Shown: piece after piece, positions 1 to 7,024 of the stretch
Layout of the letters: each line of letters begins with the position of its first letter
How positions within the stretch are numbered: position 1 is the stretch's first letter
From: an uncultured Alphaproteobacteria bacterium
Lineage (GTDB): Bacteria > Pseudomonadota > Alphaproteobacteria > HIMB59 > GCA-002718135
Length of the DNA stretch: 64,000 bases
Reading direction: 5' to 3'
NCBI GenBank assembly: GCA_902590695.1
Contig: CACIXR010000001.1
Coordinates: 120,335 to 184,334 of the forward strand
Program-made: the position numbers and the translations under genes
The notes under the pieces: model-generated
Told to the model about the DNA's origin: nothing
Database searches by the model: none
The model's input: only the letters and a program-made list of their open reading frames with translations

Positions 1-1
1 T

Positions 2-976
2 GATCTACATTATGGAATAGATATTCTGACAGATATCTTGCAAAATTCTACATTTGCTGAAGATGAACTTAATCGAGAAAGAGGAGTCATAATTCAAGAA
101 ATTGGAATGTACCTTGATACTCCTGATGATATGATTTTTGATTATTGGCAAGAAAAAGCATACCCAGATCAGCCAATGGGACGTTCCATATTGGGTAAAA
201 CTGATATTATTAAAAATATTTCAAGAGACGAAGTTAGAGACTTTATGATGAATCATTATAATCCAAAAAAAATGATTATAAGTGCAGCAGGAAAAATTGA
301 CCATGATCAATTTGTAGAATCAATCAAAAAATCATGCACTAATCTTCCAACTGGATTATCTACTGAAAGACAAAAAGCAGATTATAAATCTGGAGAATAC
401 AGAGAAGATAAAAAATTAGAACAGATTCATCTATTGCTTGGTTTTGAAGGTATAGATTACCACCATGATGACTACTACTCTTTATTGGTTTACTCTTCTT
501 TATTAGGTGGAGGTATGTCATCAAGATTGTTTCAAGAGATTAGAGAGAAACGTGGCCTTGTATATGGCATTTCCTCTTTCAGCTCATCTTACACTGATAC
601 AGGTGTTTTTGGTATCTATTGTGGGACAGGAGAAAATCAAATTCAAGAACTCATACCTGTTTTATGTGATCAATTAAACGAAAGTCCTAACTCAATTACA
701 GAAAAGGAAATCAATAGAGGTAAAGCTCAGTTGAAAGCAAGTTTAATGATGGGAAGAGAAAGTGCATTTAGAAGATGTGAAAGTGCTGCTAGACAACTTC
801 TGGTCTTTAATAGAATAATCGACCCAGCTGAAACTATTAAAAATATAGACAAAGTCTCTAAAGAAACTGTTCAAAAGATTGCTAATGAAATTGTAAAAGG
901 GCCAATAACTATATCAAGTATTGGACCATTATCTAAACTTGAAAATATTGATAAAATCCAATCACGTATAAATTAA
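2..976 (+). CDS. M16 family zinc metallopeptidase, C-terminal part (cut by window start)
   Basis: The open frame runs in from the left edge without a stop, so the start codon and the HxxEH zinc motif lie outside the window. The visible part begins with residues typical of the first M16 domain (ELNRERGVIIQEI, which contains the downstream Glu region) and continues through the second, inactive-type domain with the FQEIREKRGLVYG signature. The family cleaves peptides as a clam-shell fold; bacterial single-chain members of about 420 residues resemble mitochondrial processing peptidase beta. The TAA stop at 974-976 is clean. The substrate cannot be told from sequence. Confidence 0.9.
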   Translation, partial: DLHYGIDILTDILQNSTFAEDELNRERGVIIQEIGMYLDTPDDMIFDYWQEKAYPDQPMGRSILGKTDIIKNISRDEVRDFMMNHYNPKKMIISAAGKIDHDQFVESIKKSCTNLPTGLSTERQKADYKSGEYREDKKLEQIHLLLGFEGIDYHHDDYYSLLVYSSLLGGGMSSRLFQEIREKRGLVYGISSFSSSYTDTGVFGIYCGTGENQIQELIPVLCDQLNESPNSITEKEINRGKAQLKASLMMGRESAFRRCESAARQLLVFNRIIDPAETIKNIDKVSKETVQKIANEIVKGPITISSIGPLSKLENIDKIQSRIN

Positions 977-1000
977 ACTTTAAACCATACTAAAAATTAT

Positions 1001-1207
1001 TTATTTTATTTTCAAAGATTCATTAATTGAATGATTAAGCTCTCCATCTTCAGATGATAAATTCATAGATACTTTTATAGATTCACCTATTTTGATACTT
1101 CCTTCAGAAAATTTTTTTCGTATGTAATTTTCTATTTCACGTTGCGAGCTAATACCAACTTGTTTAAGAAATTTCCTAATCTCTAGATTTAAATTATCTT
1201 CATCCAT
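1001..1207 (-). CDS. DUF6494 family small protein
   Basis: A 68-residue acidic/basic protein opening MDEDNLNLEIRKFLKQVGIS, followed by SQREIENYIRK. This pattern matches the short DUF6494 proteins that I recall from many Alphaproteobacteria, which have no known function. No signal peptide or membrane segment is visible; it looks like a small helical cytosolic protein. It is convergent with the M16 gene and divergent from ogt, separated by about 50 bases that probably hold both promoters. Family assignment is from recall of the motif, so it is moderately sure; that it is a real gene is likely because of its length, start and placement. Confidence 0.7.
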   Translation of the reverse strand: MDEDNLNLEIRKFLKQVGISSQREIENYIRKKFSEGSIKIGESIKVSMNLSSEDGELNHSINESLKIK

Positions 1208-1260
1208 GATTTACTATAAATTATTTTGATAGATTCATTCAATAATGTTATTAATTTATT

Positions 1261-1701
1261 ATGGAAACAGCTTGTTTTGAAACTAAACTTGGTTGGATTA
1301 CAGTGAAAAAAAACAGAGGTAATGTTTATTCACTTAGCTTTGGTAAAACAAATAAAACAATTGATTTAATTAACATTAAAAATCAGATTAATTTATATGC
1401 TTCTGGAAAACTTAAAAATTTTAAGATTAAGTATTCTTTTGAAGGTTCCCCTTTACAAAAAAAAATTTGGAAAGAATTATCTAAAATTAAATATGGTAAA
1501 GTTTCAACATACGGAGAAATAGCAAAAAAAGTTGGTACGTCTCCAAGATATGTAGGTAATGTTTGTGGACAAAATAAACTTTTACTTATTATACCCTGTC
1601 ACCGTGTAATTCGAAGTGATGGTAAACTTGGAGGATTTTCTGGTAGAGGGGGAATCAAATTAAAAAAAAGATTACTCAACTTAGAACAAAGTGTCTCATA
1701 A
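1261..1701 (+). CDS. ogt: methylated-DNA--protein-cysteine methyltransferase
   Basis: Repairs O6-alkylguanine by transferring the alkyl group to its own cysteine in a suicide reaction. The active-site motif IPCHRVI with the acceptor Cys is near residue 118, preceded by the helix-turn-helix segment YGEIAKKVGTSPRYVGN and followed by the conserved DGKLGGFSG loop. At 146 residues it is a short, single-domain Ogt form without an Ada regulatory domain. The last 11 bases overlap the GTG start of the next gene, so the two are probably cotranscribed. No Shine-Dalgarno sequence is obvious before the ATG. Confidence 0.92.
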   Translation: METACFETKLGWITVKKNRGNVYSLSFGKTNKTIDLINIKNQINLYASGKLKNFKIKYSFEGSPLQKKIWKELSKIKYGKVSTYGEIAKKVGTSPRYVGNVCGQNKLLLIIPCHRVIRSDGKLGGFSGRGGIKLKKRLLNLEQSVS

Positions 1702-2419
1702 AATAATTATTCTTCAACATACGCCCTTAGTAACACCTGGGTACTTTACCAAGTTAATGAATGAAGACTTAGTAGAAACAACTATTATTCGATTGGATGA
1801 AGGAGAAAAGATTCCTGTTAATCTTGATATATTTGATGGAATGATATGTTTAGGTGGACCAATGGATACTTGGATGGAAAAACAATATCCGTGGATGATT
1901 GATGAAAAAAATAAGATAAAGGAATTTGTTCTAAATAATCAAAAACCATATCTTGGAATCTGTTTAGGCTGTCAATTTTTAGGAGAAATTCTTGGCGGTA
2001 AAGTAATTAAATCTAATCCTCCAGAAATCGGGGTTCTAAATATTAATATTTTAGATAATAAAAAAAAGGATCAAATTTTTCAAACTTTTGATAATCAAAT
2101 TAAAGCATTGCAATGGCATAGTTACGAAGTAAGTGAACTTAATAATTCTGAAGTTACTATTTTAGGTTCATCAGATATTACAAAATTTCAAATTTTTAAG
2201 TATAAAAATCATGCTTATGGTATTCAATTTCATATAGAGGTAGATAAAAACACAATTATTAAATGGTCTAAAGTCCCTGAATTAAAAAATGCTTTAGAAA
2301 AATATTTAGGAAAAAATTCTATTGATGAACTGGATAAATCGCTAAGAAATAATATTCAAGAAATGAACAATAATACTAAAAAACTTTACGAAAATTTTAA
2401 AAATTTAATGACTACTTAA
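1691..2419 (+). CDS. class I glutamine amidotransferase (GuaA-like, stand-alone)
   Basis: A 242-residue class I glutamine amidotransferase with a GTG start overlapping ogt. The nucleophile elbow GICLGCQFLGE and the QFHIEVD segment carrying the His and Glu of the triad are intact, so glutaminase chemistry is expected. It lacks any synthetase domain. Relatives of this type (the YfeJ/GAT1_2.1 kind) are often annotated GMP-synthase-like, but the ammonia acceptor is unknown; gamma-glutamyl hydrolase or transferase activity is also possible. Pairing with ogt gives no clear functional hint. Confidence 0.85.
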   Translation: MSHKIIILQHTPLVTPGYFTKLMNEDLVETTIIRLDEGEKIPVNLDIFDGMICLGGPMDTWMEKQYPWMIDEKNKIKEFVLNNQKPYLGICLGCQFLGEILGGKVIKSNPPEIGVLNINILDNKKKDQIFQTFDNQIKALQWHSYEVSELNNSEVTILGSSDITKFQIFKYKNHAYGIQFHIEVDKNTIIKWSKVPELKNALEKYLGKNSIDELDKSLRNNIQEMNNNTKKLYENFKNLMTT

Positions 2420-2453
2420 AAGTTTCATGCTTAAATAGTTTTGGAGAAAATGA

Positions 2454-3506
2454 ATGAAAAAAATTAAAGGACCTGCTATATTTTTAGCACAGTTTATAGG
2501 AGACAAAGAACCATTTAATTCACTACCCAGTATCTGTAAATGGGTATCTGATCTTGGATATAAAGGAATACAATTACCAGCAGAAAATTTAGCAGTTTTT
2601 GATTTAGACAAAGCAGCTTCGAGTAAAGATTATTGTGATGAAATAAAAGGAATAGCGAAAAATTTTAATCTTGAAATAACTGATATTGCATCTCATCTAA
2701 CAGGCCAATTGGTTGCAGTTCATCCTGCTTATGACACACTCTTTGATGGTTTTGCTGCTGATGAAGTAAAGGGTAATCCAAAAGCTAGACAAGAATGGGC
2801 AGTAAAAAGGATGATGAATGTCGCTCAAGCTTCAAAAAACTTAAATTTAAAAACTGCCGCTACATTTTCTGGTGCTTTATGTTGGCCCTTTCTTTATCCA
2901 TTTCCTCAAAGACCTTTAGGTTTAGAAGATGAAGCTTTTGGAGAATTAGCAAAAAGATGGCATCCAATTTTAGATAAATTTGATGATTGTGGGATAGATC
3001 TTTGTTACGAAATTCATCCTAGTGAGGACTTACACGACGGTTCAACTTTCGAAATGTTTTTAGAGAAAGTAAAGAATCATAAACGTTGTAATATGTTATA
3101 TGATCCAAGTCATTATGTTCTCCAATGTTTAAACTATCTTGATCACATTGATATCTACCATGAAAGAATAAAAATGTTTCATGTTAAAGATGCAGAATTT
3201 AATCCCTCTGGCAGGCAAGGAGTTTACGGAGGTTATCAATCATGGATAAATAGAGCAGGCAGATTCAGATCACTTGGTGATGGCCAGGTTGATTTTAAAT
3301 CAATTTTTTCAAAACTATCTGGTTATAATTTTGATGGATGGGCAGTTCTAGAATGGGAATGCTGTATTAAAAGCCCTGAACAAGGTGCAGCTGAAGGAGC
3401 TCCATTTATTCAAAATCACATTATTGAAGTTACAGATAAAGCATTTGATGATTTTGCAAGTTCTGGAACTGACGAGCAAGCTAACAAAAAGATTTTAGGT
3501 ATATAA
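2454..3506 (+). CDS. sugar phosphate isomerase/epimerase family TIM barrel
   Basis: A 350-residue xylose-isomerase-like TIM barrel. The expected metal ligands are visible in order: Glu in CYEIHPS, Asp/His in YDPSHY, His in MFHVKDAE and Glu in VLEWECC. Family members isomerise or epimerise sugars or dehydrate inositol derivatives (IolE, MocC). It lies 9 bases before a Gfo/Idh/MocA dehydrogenase, a pairing common in catabolism of inositols and of 3-keto sugars. A good ATG follows a GGAGAA-like ribosome site. The exact substrate is unknown; MocC or inosose-related activity is one possibility. Confidence 0.88.
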   Translation: MKKIKGPAIFLAQFIGDKEPFNSLPSICKWVSDLGYKGIQLPAENLAVFDLDKAASSKDYCDEIKGIAKNFNLEITDIASHLTGQLVAVHPAYDTLFDGFAADEVKGNPKARQEWAVKRMMNVAQASKNLNLKTAATFSGALCWPFLYPFPQRPLGLEDEAFGELAKRWHPILDKFDDCGIDLCYEIHPSEDLHDGSTFEMFLEKVKNHKRCNMLYDPSHYVLQCLNYLDHIDIYHERIKMFHVKDAEFNPSGRQGVYGGYQSWINRAGRFRSLGDGQVDFKSIFSKLSGYNFDGWAVLEWECCIKSPEQGAAEGAPFIQNHIIEVTDKAFDDFASSGTDEQANKKILGI

Positions 3507-3515
3507 GGAGTTATT

Positions 3516-4667
3516 ATGGGAAGAAGATTAAAACTTGGAATGATAGGTGGTGGCCAAGGAGCTTTTATAGGAGCTGTTCATCGTCTATGTGCTAGAATGG
3601 ATGATAAATATGAATTTGTTGCTGGTTGCTTATCTTCAACACCTGAAAAAGCAGCAAAGTCTGCTGAAGAAATTGGACTTGATCCTTCAAGAAGTTATCC
3701 TGATTTTAAAACGATGGCTGAGGAGGAATCTAAAAGAGATGATGGAATTGATGTAGTATCTATTGTCACACCAAATCATATGCATGCTGCGCCAGCAATT
3801 GAATTTCTAAATAAAAATATTCATGTCATTTGTGACAAACCTATGACCTCTACAATGGAAGATGCTCATAAATTAGTTGATGCAGTTTCTAAATCTGATG
3901 CTCATTTTTTCTTAACTCATAATTATTCAGGATATCCAGTTGTTAGAGGTATGAGATCACTTATTGAAAATGGAGCACTTGGAAAAATAAGAATTGTTAA
4001 AGGATCTTATTTGCAAGGATGGCTCGGATCAAAAGAAGAAGATTCTGGTTCAAATAAACAAGCAGAATGGAGAACAGATCCCTCAAGAAGTGGAGCTGCA
4101 GGAGGTGTAGGTGATATTGGCAGTCATACTATGCATTTATTGGAATTTATAACTCAATTAAAATTACAATCAGTTAGTGCTGATCTTACAACTTTTGTTG
4201 AAGGAAGAAAATTAGATGACGATGCCTCGATAATGATAAGATTAAATAATGGAGCTAAGGGCTCATTATCTATCTCTCAAGTTGCGACAGGAGAAGAAAA
4301 CAATTTTACTGTAGCTATTTATGGAGAAAAGGGAGCATTAAAATGGAGTCAAGAAAATCCAAATTATGCAACATTTAGTCAAGTAGGAGAACCTAGCCAA
4401 ATAATAACAAGAGGTGGTTCTATCAAAGTTGAAGGAACTGAGGCTAACGTGCGAATCCCTGCTGGTCATCCAGAAGGATATCTTGAAGCATTTGCACAGA
4501 TTTATTCAGATGCTGCTGATGTTATACAAAATAAGGAAAATAAGGAAGATTTATTAAAGTTACTTCCAAATATTGATGATGGTTTGCATATTATGAAATT
4601 TATTAATGCAAGTGTAAACTCTAGTAATAATAACTCTGCTTGGACTGATTTATCAACAATAAAGTAG
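3516..4667 (+). CDS. Gfo/Idh/MocA family oxidoreductase
   Basis: A 383-residue NAD(P)-dependent sugar or cyclitol dehydrogenase. The N-terminal Rossmann motif is GMIGGGQGAFIGAVHR (residues about 8-23), the CDKPMTST motif near residue 110 supplies the catalytic Lys, and the GGVGDIGSHTMHLLEF segment carries the active-site His region. It is tightly coupled (9 bases, AAGGAG ribosome site) to the TIM-barrel isomerase upstream. The pair probably oxidises a ring hydroxyl and then rearranges the product. Similar enzymes act on scyllo-inositol, levoglucosan or keto-sugars; specificity cannot be read from sequence. Confidence 0.9.
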   Translation: MGRRLKLGMIGGGQGAFIGAVHRLCARMDDKYEFVAGCLSSTPEKAAKSAEEIGLDPSRSYPDFKTMAEEESKRDDGIDVVSIVTPNHMHAAPAIEFLNKNIHVICDKPMTSTMEDAHKLVDAVSKSDAHFFLTHNYSGYPVVRGMRSLIENGALGKIRIVKGSYLQGWLGSKEEDSGSNKQAEWRTDPSRSGAAGGVGDIGSHTMHLLEFITQLKLQSVSADLTTFVEGRKLDDDASIMIRLNNGAKGSLSISQVATGEENNFTVAIYGEKGALKWSQENPNYATFSQVGEPSQIITRGGSIKVEGTEANVRIPAGHPEGYLEAFAQIYSDAADVIQNKENKEDLLKLLPNIDDGLHIMKFINASVNSSNNNSAWTDLSTIK

Positions 4668-4673
4668 CTAATT

Positions 4674-4719
4674 TTTCCCAGAAAACAGGGAAATATTACT
4701 ATATGCATTTTTTGCATAT
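4674..4719 (+). terminator. two short hairpins after the Gfo/Idh gene
   Basis: A stem TTTCCC (4674-4679) pairs with GGGAAA (4688-4693), and a second stem ATATGCA (4701-4707) pairs with TGCATAT (4713-4719) around a T-only loop. They sit just downstream of the oxidoreductase stop and upstream of the riboswitch promoter. A weak intrinsic terminator is the likely role, but the T tract is poor. Confidence 0.4.
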
Positions 4720-4738
4720 TAATTTTAACGATTATAAT
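4712..4738 (+). promoter_or_regulatory. candidate promoter of the first amtB leader
   Basis: A perfect TATAAT is at 4733-4738, with a poor -35 element (TTGCAT or TTTGCA around 4711-4717) about 16 bases upstream. Transcription from here would start about 30 bases before the first glutamine aptamer. The assignment is by eye and the -35 is weak. Confidence 0.45.
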
Positions 4739-4773
4739 CTTACTAAAAATTAATATTAAACTAAATCAGTATT

Positions 4774-4827
4774 CACGTTCATCACCTTATATGGTGACGG
4801 AAGTAGACGAAAGTCGAAGGAACGCAT
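4774..4827 (+). ncRNA. glutamine riboswitch aptamer 1 (glnA motif), amtB1 leader
   Basis: The sequence contains the conserved blocks of the glnA RNA motif (glutamine riboswitch): CGTTCA, then a hairpin TCACC/GGTGA (4782-4786 with 4793-4797), CGGAAGTAG, a GAAA-capped hairpin GAC/GTC (4806-4815), and GAAGGAACGC. The closing stem P1 forms between CGTTC (4776-4780) and GAACG (4820-4824). These blocks match what I recall of the family consensus. It is the 5' member of a tandem pair. Known members bind L-glutamine and control nitrogen metabolism genes, in accord with the ammonium transporter downstream. Confidence 0.93.
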
Positions 4828-4840
4828 GCAAAGTTATAAA

Positions 4841-4897
4841 ATCGTTCAATTTGCCTTAGGCAAATCGGAAGTAGGTTTATACCGAAGGAACGCGGAT
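4841..4897 (+). ncRNA. glutamine riboswitch aptamer 2 (glnA motif), amtB1 leader
   Basis: A second full glnA motif follows 13 bases after the first. Stem ATTTGCC (4849-4855) pairs with GGCAAAT (4859-4865), then CGGAAGTAGG, a small GGT/ACC hairpin (4874-4883), and GAAGGAACGCG. P1 pairs CGTTC (4843-4847) with GAACG (4888-4892) and can be extended by AT/AT flanks. The hairpin sequences differ from aptamer 1 while the unpaired conserved blocks are the same, as expected for true structure conservation. Confidence 0.93.
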
Positions 4898-4910
4898 CTT
4901 ATTATTTAAT

Positions 4911-4982
4911 TTCCATAGCTAAGCATGAAAAGTAACGCATGACTCAATGTGAGCCATGTACTGTGAAATTTATAATGGAGGA
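4911..4982 (+). promoter_or_regulatory. likely expression platform between riboswitch and amtB1
   Basis: TTCCAT (4911-4916) is complementary to ATGGAG (4975-4980), which overlaps the ribosome site GGAGGA (4977-4982). A hairpin CATGACTCA / TGAGCCATG (4938-4946 with 4950-4958, one A-C mismatch) lies between. The same block and a covarying hairpin recur before amtB2. Translational control by ribosome-site masking is an inference. Confidence 0.55.
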
Positions 4983-4985
4983 TTA

Positions 4986-6272
4986 ATGTTAAAAAAATCT
5001 ATATATTTCATTAGCATTCTTGCTGTCTTTATGCTCTTCAGTTCATATGCAAGAGCCGAAGTAGACGGTGAAGTGCAATACATTTTAAATACATTCCTAT
5101 TTCTTGTATCTGGGTTCTTGGTCATGTGGATGGCAGCAGGATTTGCAATGCTTGAATCAGGACTTGTTACGTCCAAAAGTGTAGCAACAATTGCTGCAAA
5201 AAATATAGGCTTATACTCAATAGCTGGTCTAATGTTCTGGTTAGTTGGATATAATATGGCATATGGCATTCCTGCAGGCGGTTTTATTGGATCTCCACTT
5301 CCTTGGAGTGATGGTAGCGCTCTTGATACAGGGTATTCAGATGGTTCTGACTGGTTCTTTCAGATGGTATTTTGTGCAACAACTTGCTCAATTGTATCTG
5401 GAACACTAGCTGAAAGAATCAAAATTTGGCCATTCTTTATTTTTTGTGCTTTATTAACTGGTTTCATCTATCCAATCGAAATGGGTTGGCAGTGGGGTGG
5501 AGGATACTTAGCAGAAGCAGGTTTCTCAGATTTTGCTGGATCAACTCTAGTTCACAGTGCAGGAGCAGCAGCAGCACTAGCTGGTGCGATTTTACTAGGT
5601 CCAAGATTAGGCCGTTTCACTGATAGCGGTGAAGCAGCTCCAATGGAGCCTTTTGCAAATTCTTCAATACCTCTTGCAACTCTTGGTGTATTTATTCTAT
5701 GGCTCGGATGGTTCGGATTTAACGGTGGATCACAATTAGCAATGGGTACATTCGATGATGTTACAGCAGTAGCGACTATATACATTAATACTAACTTGGC
5801 AGCTGGTGCTGGTGTAATGGCTTGTGCAGTTATTTCAAGGTTAGTAACTGGTAAAACAGATGTTGTAATGATGCTTAATGGAGCTTTAGGTGGTTTAGTA
5901 GCAATTACTGCAGAACCATTAGCGCCTTCACCACTCCTAGCAGTAATCATCGGTGCAATTGGTGGATTAATTGTCTTCTATGGAACAAGACTTTTAATTA
6001 CATTGAAAATTGATGATGTTGTTGGAGCAATTCCTGTACATGGTTTTGCTGGAATCTTTGGAACATTAGTTGTTCCAATTTCTAATAGTGCAGCAAGTTT
6101 TGGCGCACAACTTTACGGTATTGTTGCAATTAACGTTTTCGTTTTTGTTGTATCATTTATCATTTGGTACATCATGAAAATGCTCTTTGGTATTAGAATT
6201 AGTGAAGAAGCTGAAAAACTTGGTACTGATAAATCTGAAGTAGGCGTCATGGCTTACAGCATCAGAGACTAA
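4986..6272 (+). CDS. amtB: ammonium transporter, copy 1
   Basis: A 428-residue Amt/Mep/Rh family channel for ammonium uptake. It begins with a cleavable signal peptide (MLKKSIYFISILAVFMLFSS, processing near ARA-EV), as in E. coli AmtB, then eleven membrane segments. The twin-His pair is present: His in AGSTLVHSAG and His in AIPVHGFAG. The gate region DWFFQMVF and the ALAERIKIW-like motif are conserved. The ATG at 4986 follows GGAGGA by 3 bases; an in-frame ATG 30 bases upstream lies inside a leader hairpin and was not used. The gene is under the tandem glutamine riboswitch. No glnK is linked. Confidence 0.95.
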   Translation: MLKKSIYFISILAVFMLFSSYARAEVDGEVQYILNTFLFLVSGFLVMWMAAGFAMLESGLVTSKSVATIAAKNIGLYSIAGLMFWLVGYNMAYGIPAGGFIGSPLPWSDGSALDTGYSDGSDWFFQMVFCATTCSIVSGTLAERIKIWPFFIFCALLTGFIYPIEMGWQWGGGYLAEAGFSDFAGSTLVHSAGAAAALAGAILLGPRLGRFTDSGEAAPMEPFANSSIPLATLGVFILWLGWFGFNGGSQLAMGTFDDVTAVATIYINTNLAAGAGVMACAVISRLVTGKTDVVMMLNGALGGLVAITAEPLAPSPLLAVIIGAIGGLIVFYGTRLLITLKIDDVVGAIPVHGFAGIFGTLVVPISNSAASFGAQLYGIVAINVFVFVVSFIIWYIMKMLFGIRISEEAEKLGTDKSEVGVMAYSIRD

Positions 6273-6322
6273 TGAATTTAGTGATTAGCAAATCAACTCC
6301 TTATAGTTGGTCACTAATAAAT

Positions 6323-6342
6323 GGGAGAGCATTTGCTCTCCC
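6323..6342 (+). terminator. hairpin after amtB1
   Basis: GGGAGAGC (6323-6330) pairs perfectly with GCTCTCCC (6335-6342) around an ATTT loop. It is an 8-bp GC-rich stem, but it is followed only by AAATTTCC, so it may be a partial terminator or an mRNA 3'-stabilising element that lowers expression of the small gene 30 bases downstream. Confidence 0.6.
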
Positions 6343-6372
6343 AAATTTCCTAGACATTAGTGGGAGGTTCAA

Positions 6373-6747
6373 ATGACAGAAACAGAAATTATTAAAGAAA
6401 AAAAAAGAAATATATATTCAAGCTTCTTTTCAGAAGATTATGTTTCAAAATTTTTATTCAAATCAATTTTACATCATGTGATCTCTCTAGAAATTTATGA
6501 AAATAATGGATTCAGTGGAATTTCATTTGAAACAATATGTGCAAACATACCTAAATCAATTGGCTCCAGATCATCTATTCAATCAATTTTAAATGAAGCT
6601 TTAGAAAAAAACATTTTTGTTAAAGAGCAAAGTAAATCTGACAAACGAATCAAAAACTACTATTTAAGCAACAATTTTCTTGATACGATAAATGTTTGGT
6701 TAAAAAAAGAAAGAACATTTTTTAATAAAATGAGTTTAGAAAACTAA
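6373..6747 (+). CDS. small winged-helix-like protein of unknown function
   Basis: A 124-residue protein between the two amtB genes, preceded by a strong GTGGGAGG ribosome site (6360-6367). I do not recognise a family by name. The middle (SFETICANIPKSIGSRSSIQ to EALEKNIFVKEQSKSDKRIKNYYLS) reads like a winged helix of MarR type: a helix-turn-helix segment followed by a basic wing (KSDKRIKNYYL). It has no membrane segment. Its position, cotranscribed with or just after an ammonium transporter, suggests a nitrogen-linked regulator, but this is inference. It is one of the very few regulator-like proteins in the window. Confidence 0.6.
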   Translation: MTETEIIKEKKRNIYSSFFSEDYVSKFLFKSILHHVISLEIYENNGFSGISFETICANIPKSIGSRSSIQSILNEALEKNIFVKEQSKSDKRIKNYYLSNNFLDTINVWLKKERTFFNKMSLEN

Positions 6748-6780
6748 TTATATTTTAGTAATTAAATTAAATACTATTTC

Positions 6781-6808
6781 TTGATACTTTCCGAATTATT
6801 GTTATAAG
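6781..6808 (+). promoter_or_regulatory. candidate sigma70 promoter of the amtB2 leader
   Basis: TTGATA (6781-6786) and TATAAG (6803-6808) are separated by 16 bases. The predicted start near 6814 falls exactly at the 5' edge of the first aptamer, which supports it. Not proven by sequence alone. Confidence 0.55.
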
Positions 6809-6814
6809 TCATAT

Positions 6815-6868
6815 CACGTTCATCACCTTATATGGTGACGGAAGTAGACGAAAGTCGAAGGAACGCAT
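6815..6868 (+). ncRNA. glutamine riboswitch aptamer 1 (glnA motif), amtB2 leader
   Basis: This is identical over the full aptamer to the one at 4774-4827: P1 CGTTC (6817-6821) with GAACG (6861-6865), the TCACC/GGTGA hairpin, CGGAAGTAG, the GAC-GAAA-GTC hairpin, and GAAGGAACGC. Complete identity over more than 50 bases next to diverged flanks points to a recent duplication or gene conversion of the leader. Confidence 0.93.
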
Positions 6869-6881
6869 GCAAAGTTATTAA

Positions 6882-6938
6882 ATCGTTCAATTTGCAGTAT
6901 GCAAATCGGAAGTAGGTATACCCGAAGGAACGCGGATC
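6882..6938 (+). ncRNA. glutamine riboswitch aptamer 2 (glnA motif), amtB2 leader
   Basis: Second aptamer of the second tandem pair. The first hairpin is ATTTGCA/TGCAAAT (6890-6896 with 6900-6906), replacing the C-G closing pair of the amtB1 copy by A-T, a compensatory change. CGGAAGTAGG and GAAGGAACGCG are intact, and P1 pairs CGTTC (6884-6888) with GAACG (6929-6933). Confidence 0.93.
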
Positions 6939-6950
6939 TTATTAATTAAT

Positions 6951-7017
6951 TTCCATAGCTACGCATGAAGTAATGCATAACTAAAGGTTAGTTATGTGTT
7001 TATAATTTTATATGGAG
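6951..7017 (+). promoter_or_regulatory. likely expression platform between riboswitch and amtB2
   Basis: TTCCATAGCT (6951-6960) is kept from the amtB1 leader and can pair with ATGGAG (7012-7017), the ribosome site. The intervening hairpin CATAACTAA / TTAGTTATG (6976-6984 with 6988-6996) is a perfect 9-bp stem. Relative to the amtB1 copy, two pairs changed on both sides (G-C to A-T and C-G to A-T), so the fold is supported by covariation. Confidence 0.55.
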
Positions 7018-7024
7018 TTAAATA

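Noticed and set aside
4956..4985. Upstream in-frame ATG extending amtB1 by 10 codons
   Set aside because: It lies inside the conserved leader hairpin, lacks a ribosome site, and the ATG at 4986 has GGAGGA directly upstream and gives a normal signal peptide and equal length to copy 2.
5552..5950. 132-codon open frame on the minus strand inside amtB1
   Set aside because: Antisense shadow of a conserved transporter gene with no family signal.
6323..6342. Calling all intercistronic hairpins true intrinsic terminators
   Set aside because: Most lack a T tract and are followed at once by a ribosome site and gene, so attenuation or mRNA stabilisation is as likely; only 63554-63580 looks complete.
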